From NCBI RefSeq assembly GCF_047511655.1, contig NC_133387.1, forward strand, positions 25,538,353 through 25,602,352: a stretch of 64,000 nucleotides of DNA, given 5' to 3'. The notes beneath the pieces were generated by a model, which saw only the letters and a list, made by a program, of their open reading frames with translations, did no database searches and was not told the DNA's origin. This document shows, piece after piece, positions 35,471 to 45,055 of the stretch. Position 1 is the stretch's first letter, and each line of letters starts with the position of its first letter. This stretch comes from Castor canadensis (lineage: Eukaryota > Chordata > Mammalia > Rodentia > Castoridae). The position numbers were made by a program, and so were the translations under genes.

Positions 35471-35518
35471 AGCTATATTTTGGATGGATTAGATATGCAG
35501 CAAGAGAAAAGAATCAAG

Positions 35519-35732
35519 GTTGAAGTCAGGAATGGGGTCACATGCCTGTAACCCCAGTACTTGGGAGGATGAGGCAAGAGGATACAAAGTTCAAGGTCAG
35601 CTGGGCTACATAGCAAGACCCTATCTGAAAGAAAAAAGAGGGGTGGGGGAAAGCTGGAGTGTGGCTTATGTGATAGAGTGCCTGCCTAACAAGCCAAGGT
35701 CCTGAGTGAAAAAAAAAAAGAGAAAGTGGAGA
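35519..35732 (+). mobile_element. B1/ID composite SINE
   Basis: 'acatgcctgtaaccccagta', 'atagcaagaccctatctgaa', then a degenerate ID part and an A10 tail. Confidence 0.8.
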
Positions 35733-35934
35733 TAAATATATCTATTTCAACAAGTCAAGGTTGAGGTGTCTATTAGATCTCTAAGGGGAAATATCGATGG
35801 GAAAACACAAGGAAGTCATTGAGACCCAGTGCTGTTTCATGAGCTATTCCTTATCATTGGAAACCTACTGTTCCTCTTCCTATGCCCTCTAAATGTCAAA
35901 GGACTCCAGGTTCTGTCGCATCTCTTTCCTACCT

Positions 35935-36026
35935 TTTCTTTCTTTCGACAGCAGTGGGGTTTGAACTCAGGGCCTCATGCTTGCTAGCCAGGCGCTCTAC
36001 CACTTGCACCACTCCATCAATCCTCT
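35935..36026 (-). mobile_element. ID-like SINE
   Basis: 'gcagtggggtttgaactcag' to 'ttgcaccactccatcaatcc'. Confidence 0.75.
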
Positions 36027-36184
36027 TTTCTACGTACTCTTGTTCCCTAGCAGCTCTTCCTCCTCCTGAGACTTAAGTAATCTAAATGTTGATAGTTTTA
36101 AAATGTTGCATCTCTAGCTCCCATCTCTCCCCTGAGCTCCAGATTCATAAATCCAAACACCTAAAAAACCAACAACACTTACGT

Positions 36185-36800
36185 GTTGACTACATATTAG
36201 GTACCAAGAACTCTTAAGTGTTCATTCAGGAACAGGGTAAAACAAGATGCACAGATCCCCTGGACTTTACACTCTTTTAATCAGTGTCAGACAGCAAACC
36301 AGTAAGCAAATAAGTGAGCAGGATCCCAGCAGGTAGTGAAAGAAAACAGGGGAGTGCAGAGTGACATTTGAGGTACATCTCTAATGACAGGAGGGAGGAA
36401 GCAAGGTAGGAGAGAATCTTCTAGGAAGAACAAACAGCCAGTGCAAAGGCCCTGAGGCAAGAACCAAGATGGAGTGTTTGCCAGTGAGGAAGAAGGACAA
36501 TATGTCTAGGAGGAGATGAAGCCGAAGCAGAGACAGATGAAGCTGGAAGGCAAGATGGTATAAGACGTGGGTGATTGTCAACTGGGACCAGATTATATAG
36601 GTGAACCGTTTAGGCTGATTTTCTTTTTTAAATTTCAGTTGTAATAGGAACACTTTGGTAGGAATGATGTGAGCAGATTTACATTTTTAAAAGATCATTC
36701 TAGCTGCTGGGTAGAGAATGGTAGGTACAAGAGTGGAAGCTGAGAGTCCACAGAAGTAATCTCTCTAGATGAGACCATGATAGTGTACGTGGATGATACG
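36185..36800 (+). repeat. Old mammalian interspersed repeat (copy 1 of 3)
   Basis: Includes the block 'gtgcaaaggccctgaggcaa' and 'aaaagatcattctagctgct', hallmarks of a widespread ancient mammalian repeat whose name I do not recall with certainty. Related copies lie at 55505-55750 and 58700-59380, all in the same orientation. Confidence 0.5.
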
Positions 36801-37425
36801 AATCATATTTTGAAGATATGGTTGAAAGGATTTTCTGCTTAATTGGAAGTAAGGGTGAGAAAAAGAAAGGAAGCAAGATGTGATGTTATATGTCTGTAAG
36901 TCCAGAGGATTCCAAATCTGAGTCTGTTTGAGTTACATAAGTGAGACTCTGTAACAACAAAGAGCAATAGTTGGATTTTTGGCCAGATCAACTGAGTAGA
37001 GAAAGGTTGATTAAGTAAAATAGGAAGAATTTGGAAGGCTGAAGGAAAAGTTCTTTTGGTGAGAAGATGGGCTTTTTTTTTTTGAGAAATGGTTTGGGGG
37101 AAAAAAGTGTGTTTTGTACATGACAAGTTGAAAGCATCTCAGATAGTGAAATAGAGATGTCATATATGGTTGGGCAGTGGAGTCTCCAGCTTAGAGGTCA
37201 GAGTTGGCATCTTCTAGGTATATAAGATTGCCAGGAAAGACTGCAGGTGAAAGAGGCAGAGAAGTATGGGCAGAGAGCACCCCATCCTCTCCTGTCCTTT
37301 GTTTTTTATTGCTGTAGCTTTGTAATATAGTTCAATATTTATGTAAATGAGATAATTTATGCTACTCAAGGAGCATGTTTTTACCATATATTATCCCATT
37401 TACCACTCTTTTCAAAATATTCTTT

Positions 37426-37624
37426 TTTTTTTTTATGTGGTTCTGGGGTTTGAACTCAGGGCCTTCACCTTGAGCCACTCTACCAGCCCTTTTTTTTGTG
37501 ATGGATATTTTCGGGATAGTGTCTCATGAACTTTTTGTCCGGGGCTGGCTTCGAACTTAAATCCTTCTGATCTTTGCCTCCTGAGGAGCTAGGATTACAG
37601 GTGTGAGCCACCAACACCTGGTTC
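37426..37624 (-). mobile_element. B1/ID composite SINE in L1
   Basis: 'ttctggggtttgaactcagg' to 'gtgagccaccaacacctggt'. Confidence 0.8.
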
Positions 37625-37843
37625 AAATTGTTCTTTAAGTATTTTTGCTTGTTAGTCTTACAATTTTCATAATTATTTCAAAATTTAAAAAAATCATATT
37701 GATATTTTAATTAGAATATTATTAAAACATTAATCAAGTTGGAGAGAATTAATGACCTCATAAAATATTGAGGCACTCCCTCCAGAAACAAGAGTTATTT
37801 CTTCACTTATGCAGGCCTCTTTTATCTCTCTCAATAAAGGTTG

Positions 37844-37950
37844 GGTTTTTTTGTTGTTGTTGTTGTTGTTTTGGCAGAATTGGGGTTTAAACTCAGGGTT
37901 TCATGCTTGCTAGGCAGGTACTGTACCACTTGAGCCACGCCGCCAGCTTT
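37844..37950 (-). mobile_element. ID-like SINE in L1
   Basis: TTG-repeat tail, 'ggcagaattggggtttaaac' to 'ttgagccacgccgccagc'. Confidence 0.8.
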
Positions 37951-38018
37951 CTCAGTAAAGTTGTGTAGTTTTTCTTTACCTAAGAACTTAGTTTCATTTC
38001 TTTTTCTTTCTTTCTTTC

Positions 38019-38222
38019 TTTTTTTTTTTTTTTTTTTCTTTTGCAGTACTGGGGCTAGAACTCAGGGGCTACACCTTGAGCCCTTTTTTGTGGAGGGTTT
38101 TTCAAGATAGGGTCTCTTGAACTATTTGCCTGGGCTGGCTTTGAATGATGATCCTCCTGATCTCTGCCTGATCTCTGCCTCCTGAGTAGCTAGGATTACA
38201 GGTGTGAGCCACCGGTGCTGGC
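38019..38222 (-). mobile_element. B1/ID composite SINE in L1
   Basis: T17 tail, 'gcagtactggggctagaact' to 'gtgagccaccggtgctggca'. An internal direct repeat of 'ctgatctctgc' is a small tandem slip. Confidence 0.8.
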
Positions 38223-38317
38223 AGGTTCATTTCTTGATAAACATTTCTTTCTTTAATGAATTTTGCCTATATTGAATGACATTTTTTTCTCCTAGTTCTG
38301 TTTTTCCTGTTTCTCTC

Positions 38318-38366
38318 TCTGTCTCTGTCTCTCTGTTTCTCTGTCTCTGACTCTCTCTCCCTCCCT

Positions 38367-38411
<45 letters not shown>

Positions 38412-38518
38412 GAGACAAGGTCTCACTATTGTAGCCCAGTCTGGTCTTGAGCTCACAATCCCCTTGCCTCTGCCTTCCCATTGCTGGGGTTATAGATGTG
38501 TACCACAACTCCCAACTT
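38318..38518 (-). mobile_element. B1 SINE with expanded (TC)n tail
   Basis: TC-rich microsatellite at 38318-38408 followed by 'gagacaaggtctcactattg' and 'attgctggggttataga'. Confidence 0.75.
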
Positions 38519-39091
38519 CTCCCAATTCTTATATAGAAAAACTATTTCTCAAGATTTCTGTCTTGAGACTATGGCTCAAGTAGTAGAATAAATTTAGTAG
38601 CATAATAAATCTTTCCTCTTTAAAAAAAAAAAGAAAGAAAAGCTATTAGTTGGAATATTTAGCATTAATTTAATCACACTCCTATAATGGTTTTCCAATT
38701 GTTTCACAAAATTTTCTTTTCCAGTTTTATTCTTGTGATTTCTCCTTACCTACCTCTTCCTTCTCATTCTCTCCTCCTCCTCCTTCCGTTCTCTTTATCC
38801 TCCTCTTCCTTTACTTCTGGTCTTATTGCACTGGCTACAACTGCAGAACAAAATTAATGGTCAGCACTGATAGCAGAACTCTCTGTGTCTAACCTAATGG
38901 GAATTCCTCTTGTATTTGTCTCTCCACTGTGGGATTCCCTGTTCTTTTGAAATAGAATCATTATCAATTAAAGACATATCCTTCCATTATTAATTTTTGA
39001 ATATCTATTTAAGTGATCATGCTTTTCTTAGTTGGCCTTTTAATGTAATAAATTATATTAATGCATTTAAATTTTTACTTAAAAATGAATC

Positions 39092-39313
39092 ATGGAGCTG
39101 GGCACCAATGGCTCACGCTTGTAATCCTAGCTACTTGGGAGGCTGAGATCTGGAGGACTGCAGTTCAAGCTGACCCAGGCAAATAGTTCTCAAAAACCCC
39201 ATCTCCAAAATAACCAGAGCAAAATGGACTGGAGGTGTGGCTCAAGTGGTAGAGCACTTGCTTTGCAATTGTGAAGCCCTGAGTTCAAACCCCAGTCCCA
39301 CCAAAAAAAAATT
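39092..39313 (+). mobile_element. B1/ID composite SINE
   Basis: 'gagctgggcaccaatggctc' to 'gttcaaaccccagtcccacc' and an A9 run. Confidence 0.85.
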
Positions 39314-41989
39314 CATGTTTTCAGAAGAGTACATAAAAGTGTATGTGTATATATAAGTATAAATATATATATATACTTTAAAAAATAAGAAAATGAACAC
39401 CTATGTATATACTACATAGCTTAAGAAATAATCTTGTAGGTAGTATCTTAGAAGCCTCCCTCGTTTCCCCAACCCAGGATGATTCTCTTCTTTTTTGACT
39501 TTACCACATGTGTGAAGCACAAACTGAGAAGCAAGCACAGTGCTGACTATGAAAGCAAAGGACAATCTGGTACCAGATGCGACTCTCAGGGGAAGACATG
39601 CTAAGCAGCACCTCCAGGTCCTGGAGTAACTTTCTTCAGCTTCCCCAAGAACTTACAGGGAGCTTTTCTAGGGACTTCAGGGAGCGAGGTCAAGAAGGAG
39701 TCCTAGGAAAGACAGAACTCACTGCGGTTATGGTGTGTAGCAGGACTGTAGTGTGGACCAGACCTTGGACGTCTGGATGGAATATGGTCAGACACTGCTC
39801 TGTGCTTTCTGCTTCAGAGCTCACTTGTGTCTCCTTCTCTCAGGAAATGATCAGAGTGGAACACTTCCTGATCAGGCACCAGGGCATGGAGGGGAGAATA
39901 AGAGCCTTGTGACACTTGGTAAAGAGAAGGCAAGTACAAATAAGAACTGTCCAGGCTCACCAGGCATTCTGACCTGAGATCCCAAAGATGGTACTTGGGC
40001 AACAAGGATCTTGGAAATGATAGCCATTAATGTACCTGCCGCCTGAGTTAGTCATGTTACCCAAATCTAATACCCTCTACATATGAAGCACAGTTGAATC
40101 CTGGGGTTCCCTTCACCATCTTCCAGGGAGCTCCCTCCTTTGCCTGTCTCCTGTGGTGGATTTCCATTTCTTGTAGTCCACATCTACTTTTCTTGGTTTT
40201 TTTCTCTGGTTTTGCTGGGGTATTTTACAAGTAGCTTTTTCAAAAAATGTGCACAGGAAGTAAATCTTTTGAAATGTGTATGTCTGAAAATGTATATATT
40301 AGCATCGTATTTGGTTGATAGTTTTGAGTGGGTATATATTCTAGGTTGATAGTAATTTTTTCCAAAATTTTGAAAGTGTTGCTTTTAACTTCCAATGCTG
40401 CTGTTGAGAAATTCGGTCTTTCTGACACCTTATACTTTGCACATTGCTTCTGGTTTTTTTTTTTTCTTTTCTTCCTAAAAGTTTCTACACTCTTCTTTTT
40501 AATATGCCTTGCTGTAAGTTTATTTCATCCAAAGTGCTGGGATTTGGTGGACCTACCATTATTAGAAATTTTCCTGAATGCTTGGTAATCTTTGGTACAG
40601 ATTATGGTTGGAGGATGGGGTGAGAGGCTGGTCAGAAATTTGAACTCACAGGTTGAGTTTGATCCTGTCTGGTGATCTCACTGAGCTGGTTTTTTTTTTT
40701 TGAGTCTTTCCTCTTGGGCCCCAGGGTGGAGTCTTCCAGTCTTTAGCCTGCAGAGCAAGGATCATGCTCCCACTACTTTGGGAGCCTGGCTGTGGAAGAA
40801 GGTTCAGGACCTCTGCATTCAGCATTTCCACGGGACATGTCACTTTGATTTCAGCGTGTTCAGGATGGTATCTCTGCTCACAGCATGCCTAAGAACCTAC
40901 CTTCTATTTTACTTCTTCAGAGGATAATCTTTCAGATGCAGTTGGCATATGGGAAGGACTGCTGCCTAGCGGTTTCGAGTTAGGGAAGAGACCTGGGATT
41001 CTAACTGCATTTCACTGTTGGTCTGTACTTCAGCCCCCTGCCTCTCAGAGTTCCAGAGGCACTTTGGACTGCCAGTTTCTGTGCTGTCTGAAAACTGTGC
41101 AATGTAAATCAGGTTGACTCTCAGTTTCCCTTCTGCCAGTTGGAGATGTCTATTTCCTTGGGGCTGATAAATCCATTACTGCATGACTGCTTGCCATCCC
41201 GCCTCAAAAATCCTCCTGTTATCTCCTTTCCTGGTCTCTCCATGTTTGCCGGAGATTTCTTGATTTAAAAAATCTATTTTTGGAGTTTTGGGAGGGAGTG
41301 AAATTAGATGTATTCTATCACCATCTTAACCCAGAACCCTAACTTCCTTTTCAATATCTTTTAAAAACATATATAATTCCAAGGAATAACCCTATTTGGT
41401 CCTGGAGGATTGCTATTTTAATGTACTGAGGTATGTTTATTTCTGTCTTTCCATTTAGAAGTCTTTAAGCGAATATGATTAGCAGGAAATGAGCCTTTCT
41501 ATGAGGAGGATTCAAGAAAATGTTTCTAGTGGGATAATTTTTATTAACTGTATGAAAGAAAATCAGAGCCTGAACCCCAGTCTGCTGCCTCCAGTCAGCC
41601 CTTAGTGGACTGAGGGATGGGAGGAAAACCCTTCCCTCTAGGGTACAAGTAGAGGTCCCTTTTGAAGTGTTTAGTTTTGGGGCTCAGAATAAATCCCAGA
41701 CTTTATCATTGACAGACCCTGAGAGGAGCTCAGTTGGTAGCCTGACTTGATGTTACATTAACTTGGGGGGAGGAGGGGCTCTGTTATCAGTAACTGGATC
41801 CTGAATCCCAGATGCCTTTTTGAAATGCAATGCATTCCTCATATGGGCCCCAGAATCATCCATTTACTTATCAAATGGTCATGAATGCCTATCTTGGGTA
41901 AACTGTGATGCTAGCTCTCTGAAGGGAGACCTGCCTTAGGTAATTTTGGTGGGGAGGGGAATGGATGAGAGGCAGGATTATAGAGTGGT

Positions 41990-42098
41990 GTTATCTCACT
42001 GTGCTGCCTACACTGACCTTGAATTTCTGATCCTCCTGCCTCAGTTTACCAAGTAGCTGGGATTACAGGCTCTTGCCATTTCACTCCACTGCTTGCGT
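41990..42098 (-). mobile_element. B1 SINE fragment
   Basis: 'ctcctgcctcagtttaccaa' and 'gtagctgggattacaggctc'. Confidence 0.65.
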
Positions 42099-42794
42099 AA
42101 TGCTTTAGGCAGCCACCCCACCATCACCTTGCAGAGCAGAAGGGGGAGTGTGGATAGAAAGGCGGTTCAGGGCTACATCCAGGGCTTTAATATGCTGGCA
42201 ACGATTTCTCTCTCTGTGGCTTATAATGAGGAATAAGTGAGGGGACTTTTCAGAAAGCACCTACCATGAAGCTCAGAACACAGTAGGATGGGGTCTGGTT
42301 GAGGGAAAGCTCTGAATGGCACAAGGAACCTCAGGGACTTTGTATCCAGATCCTTTTAAATACTGGCATTTTGGAAGAAGAGATTAAGGGATTTAGGGAC
42401 TCCAAACAGCACAAATGAAATTTGTGTAAATTAGTCACTACAACAATCTACCAGGATTGGTGAAGCATCCATGGTGATTGCACGGTGCTGTCCGCCATCC
42501 TCAAGACATGTCAGCCTCTGTCGGAGTTTTCTTACATTCTGGGAAGGCTGAATACTCTTTCTTTCATTTCACTCCTCTCAAGTCTCATTGGAAACAAGTT
42601 GTAATTCACCTGTCACAAGCAGGTCAACTCACCATTCTTTACAGCAGACATTTCTGAAACTCAGTTTTTTGAGAGATGGTTTTGGCACAGAAATGTTGCC
42701 AAGGATTGACATTTGGCAGTTGGCCTGTAAAGTGTAGGAGGCAATCCTTTGGTGGCAGTACAACTGTTTGTTTGCAAACTATGAGGTGGTGGAC

Positions 42795-42910
42795 AGGGCA
42801 GGTAGAGAGACCGAGTTCAAGCTGTGTGATCTTGGGTATTTTGGTAATTTTCTGGGTCTTAAGTTACCTATCTGTAAAATGGGGACATCCACAGAGTTGT
42901 GGTGAAAACT
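42795..42910. mobile_element. MIR upstream of the PRRT4 promoter
   Basis: Blocks 'aagctgtgtgatcttgggta' and 'ctatctgtaaaatgggga' identify a MIR. Confidence 0.6.
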
Positions 42911-42994
42911 TAGAAGGATGTAGAAGTATGCTTCTTCTCATAGTGAGGGCTTCAGAGTGGCTTTGATTACCTGGGACGCCATCCTGGGACAGAC

Positions 42995-43003
42995 TGCTGC
43001 GTG

Positions 43004-43061
<58 letters not shown>

Positions 43062-43062
43062 C

Positions 43063-43101
<39 letters not shown>

Positions 43102-43130
43102 CGTGCAGTGTGTGTGTGTGTGTGTGCTGC

Positions 43131-43162
<32 letters not shown>
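42995..43162 (+). repeat. Compound minisatellite: TGCTGCGTGCAG + (TG)n, four units
   Basis: The 12-mer tgctgcgtgcag occurs at 42995-43006, 43057-43068, 43097-43108 and 43125-43136. Each copy is followed by a (TG)n run, of about 50, 28, 16 and 26 nt. The first copy is contiguous with unique DNA and is the likely source unit. The array ends in a CpG/GC-alternating stretch (gtggcgcgcgcac) at the edge of the PRRT4 CpG island. Alternating purine-pyrimidine sequence of this kind can adopt Z-DNA. Confidence 0.95.
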
Positions 43163-43259
43163 GCGCGCGCACGGCGCCCTGGCCCGCGGGTGTATTTCCC
43201 GGGGATGGCGTGCGTGTGGATGTGAGTGCATGGACGGCCCTGGGAGTGTGTGACTGCCA

Positions 43260-43609
43260 GCGGCAGGCTGAGAACGAGGCACCCGCGCTCGCTGTGGCTG
43301 ATAGGCAGCGTTGGGTGAATGAGAGCGCGCGTGGGGCTCCGGCAGCCAGGCAGCCACAGCTCGGCGCTGCTGTGCGCGCCCGCCTGCCAGCTCGGGTAGG
43401 GGGCGGACCTCGGGCGGCGGGCTGGGTGGGTGAGGGGAGAGGAGGGAGGGCGCGGGAGCTAGGAGGGAGGGCGGCCAGAGCACGGCTGCCGCGGAGCCCC
43501 GGCGCGGGCGCGGGGCCGGGAGCCGGGCTCGCAGCCAGGAGGCGGCACGGCGGGGAGGGAGCGCGGAGTGCGGAGCCCGAGCCGGAGCCGGAGCCCCGCC
43601 GCCCGCCTG
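43260..43609 (+). promoter_or_regulatory. PRRT4: PRRT4 CpG-island promoter and 5' UTR exon
   Basis: Dense CpG island covering about 43170-43880, with GGCGGG/CCCGCC boxes and no TATA box. A good donor (cgcctg|gtgagagc) lies at 43610 and is proposed as the end of a non-coding first exon. It would splice to the acceptor ctcctccctccag ending 44977, 78 nt before the ATG. The 5' limit of the exon is not determinable by eye. Confidence 0.55.
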
Positions 43610-45055
43610 GTGAGAGCGCTGCGGGCCGCGGGCTGGGCTGGGGACAGACACGGGGCAGTGGGTCGGCGAAGCTGCGGTCATCCGGACGAGCAGAGGGGCA
43701 TCGGGGAGTGGGGCTACGGATCTCCAGCAACCGGAGAGAACCCGTGAGACTCCTCGGAGCGTTGTTCCCCCGGGGACGCCGCGATTGCCCCCTTCTTGGG
43801 GGACTTGACCGAGGACACCCGCCAGAGGCGGGGAGCAAGAGGAGCAGGTTGGAGGGTCCACACTGGCGGAGTGTGAGTGTGTGTCTGCGAAGGCTGGGTG
43901 GGTGTGTAGGGGCGTGGGGGGATGACGGCATGGTGTATGTCTGTACAGTGCGAATATGTGTTAGGGGTGTGTGCGCCCCTGTCTGTATACGCTCTGTGTG
44001 TGTGTTTAGAGGTGGGAGCTCACAGAGGTTGGGTCTGAACCCATGTAGAAGGGGAGGGGCTCAGTAGGAGGGAATATGTGTGTGTGTGTGCAGGAGTGTG
44101 TGAAGGGTGAGTGGGTGAGTGTGTCACGGGTGCTAGGTGTGGCTGTGTGTGTGATGTAAGGGTGCCGGGTGCACGTGTGTCCCTGGCTCACCTCCCTTCC
44201 TCCACCATATGTGTGCCTCGCATAGAGGGGAGAGTTCTGGGGAGAGGGTGTGAGTTGCTGCAGCTGCCCCTTGCTTGTCCAGCTCGCCTGCCTGGCCTCC
44301 TCTCCCTATAAGTCAGAAATGGCCAAGCGGCCCCTTCCCCAAATACTTCCAGGGTCTTGAAGGAGGGAGCGGACCAAGTCCCAGCAAAGAGGGGATGGAG
44401 CTTTTGCCAGACTAGGGACCTTGCTTCTCTGGGCAGCCTTCTGACTCTGCCAGATCACTCACAGAAGAGCTTTGCCCCTCCTTGGGTCTGTTCTCCAGTG
44501 ATAAATCTCCGACTGGGGCTGTAGGTGGGGGTCAGAAGGATTCAGAAGGGTTTGTTTGTTTCCAGCTGCATTAGTGGAAGTGTGCTTGGTACACAGTGCG
44601 CCTCAGTGGATATTCGAAGAACGCAGGAAGCTGAGAAAAAGGGGTGGGGGGAGGAGGGACAGAGTGCATCTGGGAGTCCAAGTCCATTCTCTCTGCTGTG
44701 GTTGAGGATGAAGGCAGCAGGTTGCAGTAAGATCTCTGTCCCCCGTGTGCAGGTGTTGGGGCTGGGGGTCAGGGTTGGGGAGAGATGTGTACTGGAGCCT
44801 GAAGGTACAGGTAGGAGCTGGCACAAAGAGCCATGATGTCTCTCTCCTTGGGCAGAATACTTTGCATCCTGCCCCCACCACCTGCTTCCCTGTGATCAGA
44901 AGCCTCTGTCTGGGGCATCAATCCTGGGAAAGCAAAGGAGGATGGCAGCAGACTCACAGGGCCTCTCCTCCCTCCAGGACCATCCAGGACTGTGCTCAAA
45001 AAGTGCTGAAGAAGTGAGAACCCTGCCACCAGGGCCCCTGAGGCCAGGTGGGGCC

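Larger units (their letters stand above)
37290..39088 (-). mobile_element. Old L1 ORF2 fragment, broken by several SINEs
   Basis: Reverse-strand blocks typical of L1 ORF2 include 'attgctgtagctttgtaata' (37309), 'gagaattaatgacctcataa' (37744), 'cttattgcactggctacaac' (38822) and 'ggccttttaatgtaataaat' (39035). They are in the expected order for one element. SINEs at about 37426-37624, 37844-37950, 38019-38222 and 38409-38518 are inserted in it. Confidence 0.7.
22090..42790. other. Intergenic region between IMPDH1 and PRRT4
   Basis: About 20.7 kb with no recognisable coding exon. 22.1-27.1 kb is mostly unique GC-moderate sequence with the 74-bp direct repeat and a MER20. 27-39.3 kb is repeat-rich (MIR, MLT1, two L1s, many SINEs, the tRNA half). 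39.3-42.8 kb holds long AT-rich sequence I cannot assign; part of 40.2-41.4 kb may be very old L1, but I could not confirm it. Open frames here are short and overlap repeats. Confidence 0.7.

Noticed and set aside
39577-39977. Open frames of 111 and 74 codons in unassigned intergenic sequence
   Set aside because: No homology recognised, overlapping frames differ, and no splice or poly(A) context supports a gene.
42864-43931. Long minus-strand open frames (up to 355 codons) over the PRRT4 promoter
   Set aside because: They consist of TG/CA repeat-encoded Thr-His runs and CpG-island sequence rich in Pro/Ala/Arg; open only because repeats and high GC lack stops.
44006-44191. TG-rich stretch as a second minisatellite
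   Set aside because: Imperfect, short GTGTG runs without a repeated unit, ordinary for the edge of this CpG island.
44942-45055. Upstream in-frame ATG for PRRT4
   Set aside because: It lies before a good acceptor ending 44977 and is probably intronic; the ATG at 45056 has a strong context and starts the signal peptide seen in human.
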